DNA of 55,092 bases, taken from the NCBI GenBank assembly GCA_017934525.1, contig JAGBJJ010000037.1:1-55092 (forward strand). Direction: 5' to 3'. The notes under the pieces were generated by a model. The model saw nothing but the letters and a program-made list of their open reading frames with translations. It ran no database searches and had not been told where the DNA came from. This document shows positions 45,001 through 51,998 of the stretch, one piece after another. This stretch comes from Prevotella sp. GTDB taxonomy: Bacteria; Bacteroidota; Bacteroidia; Bacteroidales; Bacteroidaceae. The position numbers and the translations under genes are program-made. How positions within the stretch are numbered: the stretch's first letter is position 1; each line of letters opens with the position of its first letter.

Positions 45001-45363
45001 GCCTTCGACAGGGGTGACCGTAACGCCGTGCCCACCGCTGCCAATGCTTGCCGTGAGCGACTTATAGGTCTGCACATAGTCTCCACTCAGGTCGGCTATC
45101 TGGCTGATAACCTTACGCGGGGCCCGTCGCAGTGGGTCTGCCGACGGGCGGCTGACTGCCGGTGTCTGTCGCTCCTGCAGTTTCAGGCCTTGCTGAGGCG
45201 TGAGCATCTGACCACTCCACAGCTGTTGGGTGACAGCTGGCTGCAACGATGGCAGCAAGATGGTCTGGGCCGGAGTCTCGCTCTGCGCGGCAACTCCTCG
45301 TGGCAGCATGATAATGGCTGCCATGACCACAAAGACGGAAGTCAATCTTCTCATAGTAATCAT
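39085..45363 (-). CDS. large secreted GLUG-repeat protein with type IX sorting domain
   Basis: A protein of about 2092 residues. Start taken at 45363 (MITMRRLTSV, signal peptide ending GVAAQ); 45354 is an alternative and a longer frame adds 14 unlikely residues. Three large modules each open with a G-x-GT-x-x-x-P line and an NDID/NDFS phrase, at about residues 363, 856 and 1328. Each continues into many short beta repeats of the GLUG kind (pattern VGGLVG...NCYNTG). The last 80 residues (GINGTQQRRYVVSEEIYSTSGQRL...) are a type A C-terminal sorting domain of the type IX secretion system. GLUG proteins are often adhesins or glycan-linked surface proteins. It shares a direction and secretion type with the M6 protease upstream. 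Confidence 0.85.
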   Translation of the reverse strand: MITMRRLTSVFVVMAAIIMLPRGVAAQSETPAQTILLPSLQPAVTQQLWSGQMLTPQQGLKLQERQTPAVSRPSADPLRRAPRKVISQIADLSGDYVQTYKSLTASIGSGGHGVTVTPVEGTDSILIANFWDTGIRVKAAVNLEQMTITIPNQVVGYSSAEGDVEIAFCTSTGAPDRSQPIEGTINDDGTLSISSWWGMYTSEDKFFGVYYDAFFEAANGTMRYTRAETKDDDGNVLTTSSGSYPVIVAQVSKNIVTVKNFANYGQTIEIILNRDRTALIESQTAREDPTNGDWSTIVPVFTGTSLTSYQANIVCNAATDAKKITWNDWSLLCTKFYLGHNLSGEVEADFDIVYPEVGVTEFQGKGTQEEPFLIRTADDLILLSDLVNQNEDYNYAYGSNTYARVYQNTFFRLENDIDLESMRFTPIGADFRHRFAGEFDGQGYTIKNLNVSTRMYGGLFGLTDTLAVISNLNLDAPHVVASSSYAASLVASNLGRVENCSADSAWVECTGSGLLIAGLVGGSQGEIKDCHVVNSTIVGVGGYNGGIAGETIAPISNCYVENTIVVAGGSTNTPTGGVVGNLYQTTGSELRFAGLIIPYSSEYANLNVGGVIGRSYMGTIDKCFAVATMSSYGSMASTGGVAGVLSAATMTNCYSIGRIVSSASRYAGGLVGQVLDETTVRSCYTATVLDAETYLYDTSETREIIGHTDTSATTIPVYENIYFDKQLTNFHSTRFGATTSELVDAAGPKGFSADDWVFTEGFYPRLKGMEQSVAAKSGATAILMDGDVNYMPHAATISKMEGIEVGYVIDRQLVSKGNFSVIEGNVLTPTDFGTDSVYICEGIVNRFIPIKMAPVSFAGSGTEDDPHLIKTKQDLVDLSVYTTVNDILFDGIYFRMMNDIDLEKTPEFLGICANSESGRASSKFGGVFDGGGFTIHNMYLNRVVWKENAEPVDHFADGTGTPETGVSGPDRGAYAGFIGRLGETGVLRNLTIADDADLRFWATSAALVGYNYGLIENCRNYATVNGLSCWIGGICGQGVANSIIRNCYNAGDIYTGYMDVGGIVGTTYGRTENCVNTGQVAVKKLSEFMDPAVSGDYRRMNFAGGISGTCSTSTLATLQPAVQNCVNYGMVSAPNGKVGGIFGSISGNFDALNNINLGDVFAGDFALVGAIGGNENPTGQVAGNLWDAQLITWKANGNKELEGTTGVETSQLTSGSALEGFDTDIWQFDAGMYPTLKAFAGEAKVLTARTVLVKVASGETVADLSSAVELSLPEGSNASLTQNTDFTLSDNVITVPANVSAVTNDTLVINSSDFLRIIALAKKPVLDLQGEGTKDNPYQLSKAADWNTLADYMALCGESFKDKYVKVMNDFSFEGIDFKPLAYDQITAFQGDLDGNQKTISGISYTAVKAYEAAIDIAGADANIHDLTLAGDIESQQTTPVAHYVAGFVGKAYGTFTNCVNKINVNSIRNYSAGFVNTAYAGAYFLNCGNEGDITSSGTNVGGFAYSVGGDVTLEGCYNKGAIHSTTTSAAANVGGLVSVSANATYTGCWNEGTIEMAATTASVKPGRVAGLIANLGAAKGTQLVLKNCWNTADIMAASMTSGLTGVATANSPAIIADSCWNSGDIYSNSPTSVTSTYTAGLSVQFTPGSRFTNCYNTGSVMVDNTVYVGGLLCYGVGSFNETDYLVVKKCWNEGDVFAGNGQGGGVVTYPTAYAVIDSCYNQGEITGTWGLGGIVATMGAATATLTNSWNEGTITASQNRAGGIVGYGTQSATVENCFNTGNISLTLTSNGSKPGAYSGMGYGVGGLAGHSASKFTNCYNTGTITGATRVAGLVGMPSASNVNSNTGELNNPNTQLFNCYNAGRVLCNAEFAFEESCDTLGGIGNIIGTDPTNIKNWRSDVEGGNTATNCFYMPAISGVFAYDSVAKDVKVGELTADVMGEAFVADDFCLPVLQSVLNDAARLNAAIVTPAADDTYDNITGDFAIGVPEGVEWSASADVVAISGNSVIFNSPYSGQLIMTAKLGSRSKSYLLNCNVVTTGINGTQQRRYVVSEEIYSTSGQRLLTPVRSGQVVVVKRVYSDGTQQTSKEMR

Positions 45364-45456
45364 TGCATTGAGGACACATTGTTGATAATCACCAGCCATG
45401 GGCACCGCCAGCTGTGCGGTCCTCGATTAGCACAGGACGGCGCGGCGTGGCATTTG

Positions 45457-47712
45457 CTATTTGTAGTTTTTGTGCCAATAGATTTTCCTGACGTTGTCGC
45501 CTTGACGACACAGATAGATGCCGTTCGCAGGCAGCGAGGGTTGAGCGTTGGGTGGCGTGGTTGCTACCAGCACCCCTTTCATATCATAATAATGCACGCA
45601 GGAAAGTACGTCTGATTCTGAGGCGACGGCGGCAATGCCAACAGGCGTGAGTGTCCCATTGAAAACAATGTCGATATCGTCGAGATAGCATCGCTCCGTG
45701 CGGCTACCGGTGTATGACTGGAAGCGCAGGCTCACAGGCTGCTCGTTGTTCACTTGGAACATGTGTCGGCTGGTAGTGCCGGCACCAGCCGTCACATTCA
45801 CACTGCCATCGGTATTTTTGGCTGATACCCAAGTGGCTCCATCGTCGGTGGAGTAATAAAGACGGAAGACGACATTCGATGATGTGGGGTTATACAGACT
45901 GAACGACACGCTCTGCACATTGTCGCTGAGTCGTGAACTGATGCACTCGCCCTTGCGCAGGAAGCCTACGGCCTGATGGCCGTCGTAGAGACTGTCGGCC
46001 GGCACTTGCACCACAGCATCGATGAATGTCCACGAGCAGAAACGCCCGACAACGCCTGTAGTGTCGGCCGTGGTGGATGCCATGGTCTCAAAGTCTTCAA
46101 AAGCGGTAGGCACGTCTTCATGTATAACGCCGAAAGTTATGACACTGTCAACTTCGGTAATATCAGCGAGGGTAAACTCGGTATTGATACCCGTCCACGA
46201 GCGCAGACTGGGCTCTGTATTGTTGTTCAGTATAGTGATGCCCCGTGAACCAGGGAACGGGTCGCCGTCGTAGTCAGTGGCCAGACCATTAGAGCCTTTC
46301 TTCAGCGCAGCACGCACCAGTTCATAATAGTTGTGCGAAGGATTCGTGTTGACCTGATTATTGGCCCAAGCGGCAGGATTGGTAGAGTCAACGCGCCACA
46401 CCAGCAAGCCATGCCCGGGCAAATAGGCATCCCACTTGTGCTGCTGACGGTTCTCCAGCAAGAAAAACTCATCGTTGATACTGCTGTTGATGCGCAAGGC
46501 CTCACCTGTCCGGCCGATGTCCGACAGCGAGTAAGCCCCCGTTTCAGTGATAGTCTGCGGCACCCCCCAGCCCACTATCATGCGCTGCAACATAGAGTAG
46601 CCAGCAGGGGTGCGGCTCTCATTGAGATAACTGCCTGAAGCCATTACCGACCACTTGCCGGGATGCACGCTCTGCCCACCCGATCCTTCGTAGTCGGTGT
46701 CGTACTCGTCGACCTGTCCCAGCACATGCCCAAACTCATGGCAGATAGTGCCTATGCCATCGAGCAAATGGCGTGAGGGATGCCCATAGAGCTCGGTGCT
46801 ACAGGCATAACGTCCCAGGTTGACACCGTCAAGACGTGTATAGAGGAACTGTGAAGCGTGAGGCCAGAGCAGGCGCTGGTCGTTGCCCGAGAAGTTCGCC
46901 CCCGCACCGGCAAAGATGAAATAGACCATATCTACGGTGCCATTGCCGTCGGTATCAAAATCGCTGAAGTTCACCAGCGAGTCGGCAGCCTGCACAGCGG
47001 CCGACACAAGCAGTTGTGCCCCTGAGCTTTTCTGGGCATCGTACTGGCTGTAAGGTATGGTGACAGGACCTACAATGTCGAACACTGGGTCAAAGAGCCC
47101 CAGTGAGTTGTCGTAGAAATAATCGCGCACCGAACCCGTGCAGACCACCTCTTCACTAATCATTGCATTGGTCATGTAGCCGGCATAATGCCGCTGGTTT
47201 ATCATCTGACTGACCACGTCTACATAGTCGGAGCGTGAGAATGAACAGTCTTCATACTCCACGAGAATGATAAGACCACGGAATCTGCTGTAGTCGAAGC
47301 GCTGGCTGCCTGATGCACGCTGCCGTGCCTGTGCACGCCGCTGCAGTTCGGCCTGCCGCTCAGCCGCAGCCTCAGCGCTCAGCGGAGCATGTATAAAGGT
47401 AGGTATCTGCCGGAGGAAAGCCTCTTCTTGCAGTGAGCGGCTGTCAGCATCGTGGGCGCGCTGTCCGGTGGGGCGTAGCTGAGGCCCGTCAAGAGCGGCA
47501 TAGACATAGTAGCCCTGCGCATCGGGTAAAACCGTGTAGCCATCGAGAGTCGTTTCGTAGCTCATGTATTCATCGCCATGAAGCAGGATAGTAATAACAG
47601 AACCATCCGGTTGCACCACTTTGGCTGGCTGAGGATGGGCAGGAACGGCCAGCATACGTAATGCCACAAGCACAATAATGCTTGTCAGCATAATGATTCT
47701 TTTGGTTTTCAT
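45457..47712 (-). CDS. M6-family metalloprotease with type IX sorting domain
   Basis: A 751-residue secreted zinc protease. It has a signal peptide (MKTKRIIMLTSIIVLVALRM), an N-terminal region typical of M6 proteins (GDEYMSYETTLDGYTV), and the zinc site HEFGHVLGQVDEYD near residue 323. After the catalytic domain comes a beta-sandwich (about 590-690, with LSDNVQSVSFSLY and RCYLDDIDI) and a C-terminal sorting domain (YYDMKGVLV to KIYWHKNYK). M6 proteases related to immune inhibitor A cleave host proteins; the substrate here is unknown. It lies 93 nt upstream of the GLUG protein, so the two may be co-transcribed. Confidence 0.88.
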   Translation of the reverse strand: MKTKRIIMLTSIIVLVALRMLAVPAHPQPAKVVQPDGSVITILLHGDEYMSYETTLDGYTVLPDAQGYYVYAALDGPQLRPTGQRAHDADSRSLQEEAFLRQIPTFIHAPLSAEAAAERQAELQRRAQARQRASGSQRFDYSRFRGLIILVEYEDCSFSRSDYVDVVSQMINQRHYAGYMTNAMISEEVVCTGSVRDYFYDNSLGLFDPVFDIVGPVTIPYSQYDAQKSSGAQLLVSAAVQAADSLVNFSDFDTDGNGTVDMVYFIFAGAGANFSGNDQRLLWPHASQFLYTRLDGVNLGRYACSTELYGHPSRHLLDGIGTICHEFGHVLGQVDEYDTDYEGSGGQSVHPGKWSVMASGSYLNESRTPAGYSMLQRMIVGWGVPQTITETGAYSLSDIGRTGEALRINSSINDEFFLLENRQQHKWDAYLPGHGLLVWRVDSTNPAAWANNQVNTNPSHNYYELVRAALKKGSNGLATDYDGDPFPGSRGITILNNNTEPSLRSWTGINTEFTLADITEVDSVITFGVIHEDVPTAFEDFETMASTTADTTGVVGRFCSWTFIDAVVQVPADSLYDGHQAVGFLRKGECISSRLSDNVQSVSFSLYNPTSSNVVFRLYYSTDDGATWVSAKNTDGSVNVTAGAGTTSRHMFQVNNEQPVSLRFQSYTGSRTERCYLDDIDIVFNGTLTPVGIAAVASESDVLSCVHYYDMKGVLVATTPPNAQPSLPANGIYLCRQGDNVRKIYWHKNYK

Positions 47713-47737
47713 AAGAAATATTTGTTAAGTCTGCTGA

Positions 47738-47745
47738 CAAAGATA
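47738..47745 (-). promoter_or_regulatory. -7 element of the M6 protease gene
   Basis: TATCTTTG on the minus strand 26 bp before the ATG fits the TAnnTTTG box. No clear -33 element is seen. Confidence 0.5.
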
Positions 47746-48217
47746 GTATTTTTCCCCGAAAGATTGTTCGTTATTAGTCTATATTTAACTTATTTAAACA
47801 TCTCGAAGTCTCACGTCCTAACGCTTCATATCCCACCTTTCTTTTTTATCAGTTTCAGCCGTAGAGAAATAAAATAAGCTTTTCCTTTTGCGTTTTACAC
47901 GATTTTTCGTAACTTTGTGCCTTGCAGGCACGAAATTACTTTGCCTCGGCAAAAAAAGAAACAAGTTTCTTTGTTTTTGCGCTCGACTTTTCGTAACTTT
48001 GTAAGAAATCGCAGAAATTCTTTGTATAAAGGCAGTCTGGAGGATTGAGGAAAAACTGGGTTACGAATTGGCGACCGTACTCAATTCCACATTCTGCTAT
48101 GGATTGCATTCAAAGAACACCCCATGCTGAGCCACCAGCCGTACTATGACTCATCATTGGTTGCAAAGGTAATTATTCTTTTTGAAAGAACCAAATTCAT
48201 ACTCAACTTTTTCTTCT
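47746..48217. other. gene-free region with two orphan plus-strand promoters
   Basis: About 470 bp without a recognisable gene. It holds two plus-strand promoter matches: TTTG (47887-47890), 19 bp, TAACTTTG (47910-47917); and TTTG (47970-47973), 20 bp, TAACTTTG (47994-48001). Short perfect hairpins lie between them (GTGCC/GGCAC at 47917-47931, TTTGCC/GGCAAA at 47940-47953). A minus-strand TACCTTTG lies near 48160. No plus-strand coding frame follows for several kilobases. The rest (48010-48200) looks like degraded or unknown sequence. Confidence 0.55.
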
Positions 48218-48291
48218 GAGCTTGCTCAATGTTCATGAACTGATTGCAGCATCTTCTGTAGCACTTTCCCAAAAAGTGCGTATTAGGCTAC
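48218..48291 (+). repeat. left copy of island-flanking inverted repeat
   Basis: GAGCTTGCTC (48218-48227), about 42 bp, then CAAAAAGTGCGTATTAGGCTAC (48270-48291). The same two blocks occur in inverted orientation at 54062-54131, about 40 bp apart. The copies bracket the four-gene defence-type island. Confidence 0.6.
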
Positions 48292-48327
48292 GTCCTATTA
48301 CCGAATCAACTTGTGGATATAACCGAG

Positions 48328-49431
48328 TTATCTCGCACTCAGTTTAGCTTCTATCTCTTCGATAGTAGGAATTGTACCTTCAACCTTCTCTGGATAGAAC
48401 TTCTCTAACTCATATTCAGAGATAGCCAGAGGCTGGCTACTGGATTCCAATGCATATTGTGCCTGAACACGATCTTTCTCCTTGCAGATTAGCAGACCAA
48501 TTGTAGGATTGTCGCGTCCTTCTTTGCGAAGTGTATGGTTGCAGGCAACCACATAGCCACCCAATTGACCAATATCGGCAAACTCGAACTTTCCAATCTT
48601 TACCTCGATGACAACATAACAAGATAGGTTGAGATTATAGAATAACAGATCTATAAACTGTTCCCTTTCGCCAACTTGCAGTCGATATTCCTTGCCTAAA
48701 TATCCAAAACCTGTCCCCAATTCCACCAAGAACTGCGTAATGTTACCCAGAAGTTTCTCTTTCAGAAGAGCTTCATTATATTTTCCCGTTATGCCAGTGA
48801 ATGCAAAGTTGTATGGGTCCTTTGTCAACTCACGTGCCAAGTCGCTCGTTTCTTCTGGCAAGGTTCGCTGAAAGTTTGTTAATGCCTTACCTTGACGCTC
48901 ATACAAGTCGGTCTCCATGAAGTTCAGCAACATATCCCTGCTCCAGCCGTTCTCCACCGTCTGATGAACAAAGAACAATGCTTTCTCTGGCTTTTCCTTA
49001 AACTTATCGATGATGAAGCGATGATGGCCCCAAGGCACAGAAAACAAATCATTTTGTATTTGCTCCACAAGTTGTGGAGTAATTGCATTCTCCCTTTGCT
49101 CCACAGCTTGTGGAGAAATTTGCAGATAGGGTTGATAAAGCAGATAGAAGTTCTTCATATACAGCAGATTCGTTTCCGAGAAGCAGGTCGCATTAGGATT
49201 CACTTCCTTCAAATCCCTGCTCAGGTTTTTCATGAACCCGCTACCCCAACGACTCTCTGCTTTCTTCTCCACAATATCTCTGCCTAGTTCCCAATAGAAC
49301 CGTAGCATTATCTGATTTACCTTCACAGATGCTTTTACCTGACTCCTGCGATAACGTGTACTCAGTTCCTTTATCCACTGGAGATAATCCTTATCCAGTA
49401 TGCTTAATGACTTTATTCTTTCGTTTGCCAT
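48328..49431 (-). CDS. DUF1016 / PDDEXK nuclease family protein (YhcG-like)
   Basis: A 367-residue protein. Residues 1-180 are the DUF1016 helical domain (YWELGRDIVEKK, WGSGFMKNLSRDLK, VPWGHHRFII). Residues about 210-340 are a PDDEXK-type nuclease fold (REQFIDLLFYN, VVIEVKIGKFEFADIGQL, the D...ExK line). Such genes occur in restriction-modification and defence islands. In the middle a 12-codon unit is duplicated (PQAVEQ / PQLVEQ), each copy holding the DNA palindrome CTCCACAAGYTGTGGAG. It lies 69 nt downstream of the reverse transcriptase and has its own -7 element. Confidence 0.88.
   Translation of the reverse strand: MANERIKSLSILDKDYLQWIKELSTRYRRSQVKASVKVNQIMLRFYWELGRDIVEKKAESRWGSGFMKNLSRDLKEVNPNATCFSETNLLYMKNFYLLYQPYLQISPQAVEQRENAITPQLVEQIQNDLFSVPWGHHRFIIDKFKEKPEKALFFVHQTVENGWSRDMLLNFMETDLYERQGKALTNFQRTLPEETSDLARELTKDPYNFAFTGITGKYNEALLKEKLLGNITQFLVELGTGFGYLGKEYRLQVGEREQFIDLLFYNLNLSCYVVIEVKIGKFEFADIGQLGGYVVACNHTLRKEGRDNPTIGLLICKEKDRVQAQYALESSSQPLAISEYELEKFYPEKVEGTIPTIEEIEAKLSAR
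49063..49115. repeat. duplicated 36-bp unit with palindromes inside the DUF1016 gene
   Basis: CTCCACAAGTTGTGGAG (49063-49079) and CTCCACAGCTTGTGGAG (49099-49115) are near-perfect palindromes 36 bp apart, so the reading frame is kept. They encode the repeated PQxVEQ units. Confidence 0.8.
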
Positions 49432-49448
49432 ATCTTCATTTTAGTTTG

Positions 49449-49456
49449 CAAAGTTA
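49449..49456 (-). promoter_or_regulatory. -7 element of the DUF1016 gene
   Basis: TAACTTTG on the minus strand 17 bp before the DUF1016 ATG fits TAnnTTTG. The -33 element is not clear. Confidence 0.45.
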
Positions 49457-49500
49457 ATCAATTTATTCGAAATGATTACAAGAATTGTCTCCGTGTTCAA

Positions 49501-50997
49501 TTAATATACCCATAATGTTTGTATTTCTGATGGTGTGGGTATTTCCTCCATTTCATCAATGGCCATCTTATCTACAATTGGGTTATCTTTAAAAAGCTGT
49601 TGTATTTTTGTTGGAAGCCATTCGAGATTCCATAATTCTGTATCTTCATCAATAACTATTTTGCATAGAGGTTCATCATATTCCTCTTTTCCATTTATCT
49701 TTAATGTTAGCCTTTGTAGCCATATTTGTAAATAGCCAATATTTGGAATTCTTGTAAATTTTGTTTTTATTGATGCATAGATAGTCTTTTTACAAATTTC
49801 ATCAGTTTCTAAAATTAGCAATTTTCCTATTATGGCACTGATTAGTGAATACACACGTGGATTTCGATATGCAATATCAACCAAAATGCTTATAAGGGCC
49901 TTTGTGTCACCATTTTTGTATATCGTTAGAGGATATAAGGATTTGTAAAAACTATCTAGTGCTTTTGTTAAGCTTCCAGAATTCGGATATTTTTGAGATA
50001 AAGAATGAATTATTAATAGATGCTTCTGAAGATTTGAATCATCATTCTTCATTTCGACCCAATAGTATTTGTCTGGCTTAATAGAGTCTTTTATAATATT
50101 ATTAGATATAAATGTTTTTTGCGTGTTTATTTTTAAATTCAAATCTTGTAAGGTCTCTGTTAGCATTTTCGCAATTTTTATTACTTGCTCTTGTGCGTTT
50201 CCGAAAATCCTATAGTCATCACGGTATCTTAATATCTGATAATCCTCTATTTTTGTATTTCCATTGTTTTTATTGTATGCGTCAATCTTCTTAGATAGTT
50301 CTAAATCCGCAAAACCCAAGACCATTTCTGCAATGAAATCCATTAAAAGGCTTCCTTGAGGAATACCATTTGTTTGTGCATATGACATCCCTTGTATTAT
50401 CGAATCTATCTCATCTCCTATCAATTTCTTTGTTTTCCCGTTTTGTATATTGCTTTTGGACTGTTCCTTCCCATGCAAAGCCCATGTGATAGAATGCGTA
50501 TATATAGAACCATAACAATCTGTAATATCTGTATTAAGAAAACAGTTATAATCCAATGCTAACTCTATTGATTCTTGCTCAATATTTTCCCACCAATTTA
50601 ATATCGTGTCTATTTTGTCATTGTCGTTTGTTGAGAATAGAGGAATGCTGCAACATCTAATTTTCGGATTGCTTTGAAATTCTTTGAATCTATCGACAAT
50701 TAATTTCCAACTATTTTCTTGTGTGATTATCTGTACCAATTTTACATACAAGACTGGATTAATTATTTGGAATGGACGCCATGAAAACATACCGTCCTTA
50801 TTATTGTAAAACTTGTAATTTACATTTTGACATTTTCCTGCCGACTTGAAAGACACTGTTGACATGGCCGAACTATTAGATAACGCGTCCAATAGAGGCT
50901 GAAAATTGAAATAAAGTGGTAAATCTATACTGCAATAGCATTTTGATTCTAAAAAGAATTGACATGCTTCCATATATGACAAATTCAACACATTCAT
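49501..50997 (-). CDS. reverse transcriptase of the unknown/defence-associated group
   Basis: A 498-residue RNA-directed DNA polymerase. Fingers/palm motifs: NTDITDCYGSIY (about 154-165, first catalytic Asp), GIPQGSLLMDF (about 210) and RYRDDYRIF (YxDD box about 255), then LNLKINTQKT. There is no maturase or endonuclease domain and no intron RNA around it. The C-terminal 200 residues are helical and unassigned, as in the UG/DRT defence RTs. The subgroup cannot be set by eye. Gaps on both sides are small (94 and 69 nt), leaving little room for a retron or DRT-type partner RNA. AT-rich, unlike the B12 region. Upstream AAAGGAAAC is a possible ribosome-binding site. Confidence 0.85.
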   Translation of the reverse strand: MNVLNLSYMEACQFFLESKCYCSIDLPLYFNFQPLLDALSNSSAMSTVSFKSAGKCQNVNYKFYNNKDGMFSWRPFQIINPVLYVKLVQIITQENSWKLIVDRFKEFQSNPKIRCCSIPLFSTNDNDKIDTILNWWENIEQESIELALDYNCFLNTDITDCYGSIYTHSITWALHGKEQSKSNIQNGKTKKLIGDEIDSIIQGMSYAQTNGIPQGSLLMDFIAEMVLGFADLELSKKIDAYNKNNGNTKIEDYQILRYRDDYRIFGNAQEQVIKIAKMLTETLQDLNLKINTQKTFISNNIIKDSIKPDKYYWVEMKNDDSNLQKHLLIIHSLSQKYPNSGSLTKALDSFYKSLYPLTIYKNGDTKALISILVDIAYRNPRVYSLISAIIGKLLILETDEICKKTIYASIKTKFTRIPNIGYLQIWLQRLTLKINGKEEYDEPLCKIVIDEDTELWNLEWLPTKIQQLFKDNPIVDKMAIDEMEEIPTPSEIQTLWVY

Positions 50998-51091
50998 ATT
51001 TTGTTTCCTTTCATTTTAGTATTGTATACATAGTTAATGTCCTATTTTGGAACGATCAAAAAAATCAAATAACATTTAATAAGTACGTTGA

Positions 51092-51937
51092 TTAGTTCGC
51101 TTTAAAAACATTTCCATTTATAACTTTATAGATGTATCCAGTAGATTTATATATTATACAATGTGTATCATATACGTAATCTGCATAATGTGTATCATCA
51201 TAATAAAATTGAATCACATTATTATAATCCCCAATCTTGTTTATGGCATTAACAATCTGTTTTGGTTTCAATTCTTTGCTCGTCTTGTAAACGTATGAAG
51301 TTCCTTCTTGATAGGCAAAATACACTCTTATACCATCTATTGAAAAATCACGTCCAGCTTCTCTTTTCTTTTCTTCTTTCTGTTTTTTTGCTTCATCTTT
51401 TCTTATTTCTTCCTGCATTTTATTCTCAAATTCTTTTTGTTTCTTATTAGCCTCTACAACATCCTCGCCTTTATAATATACAAATTCTTTGTTTTCATCG
51501 AAAATAACAAGATCATGTCTCAAATCTTCAAAAGGATCATTTATGTTTTTTTCAGTAATTCGTCCAACAATTGAGAATCTATAGCGTTTCAGATTTGAGG
51601 GATACATAGTGCCATTAACTACACCATTTAAAATAATAGTAGCATAATAATACTCATCAAAACGTCCCTTTTCAATTTTGATATTCTGAGACTTCTTTTC
51701 TAAATCTGTATCATGCCGTATCTCACTAATAGAAGCGAATTGCGGTTCCAATACTTGTTTTATAATATTATTTAAATATTCGGTCGTTAATTTCTTTTTC
51801 ATTTCAGATGGTATTTTACTTTCATTAGTAATTTCTTTTTCTAATGAAGAATGTTTGGATACAGGTTTACATCCTATAAGGAAAATACAAATCAAATTAG
51901 ATAGAATAAAACCTAGGAAAAAATTAAATTTTGACAT
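51092..51937 (-). CDS. hypothetical lipoprotein with charged coiled coil
   Basis: A 281-residue protein I do not recognise. The signal LICIFLIGC places a lipid at Cys23; no acidic export signal follows, so periplasmic side is likely. A mixed alpha/beta region (about 60-150) is followed by a Lys/Glu-rich helix (about 160-200, KKQKEFENKMQEEIRKDEAK) and a tyrosine-rich C-terminal domain (about 200-281). Composition is strongly AT-rich like the neighbouring reverse transcriptase. It lies 61 nt after the DUF262 gene and 94 nt before the reverse transcriptase, so it may be co-transcribed with both. Confidence 0.6.
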   Translation of the reverse strand: MSKFNFFLGFILSNLICIFLIGCKPVSKHSSLEKEITNESKIPSEMKKKLTTEYLNNIIKQVLEPQFASISEIRHDTDLEKKSQNIKIEKGRFDEYYYATIILNGVVNGTMYPSNLKRYRFSIVGRITEKNINDPFEDLRHDLVIFDENKEFVYYKGEDVVEANKKQKEFENKMQEEIRKDEAKKQKEEKKREAGRDFSIDGIRVYFAYQEGTSYVYKTSKELKPKQIVNAINKIGDYNNVIQFYYDDTHYADYVYDTHCIIYKSTGYIYKVINGNVFKAN

Positions 51938-51998
51938 AACTTCTAATACTAAATAATGAATTAATGCTATACTAAAGAAACTCGCTTTTATATATCTG

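Noticed and set aside
45364-45456. Possible terminator between the M6 protease and the GLUG gene (GTCCT/AGGAC stem near 45418-45437)
   Set aside because: The stem is only 5 bp with a long loop and no T-run, too weak to call; the two genes may be co-transcribed.
49501-50997. Retron or group II intron reverse transcriptase
   Set aside because: No msr/msd-like structured RNA fits in the 94- or 69-nt flanks, and there is no maturase/endonuclease domain or intron boundary.
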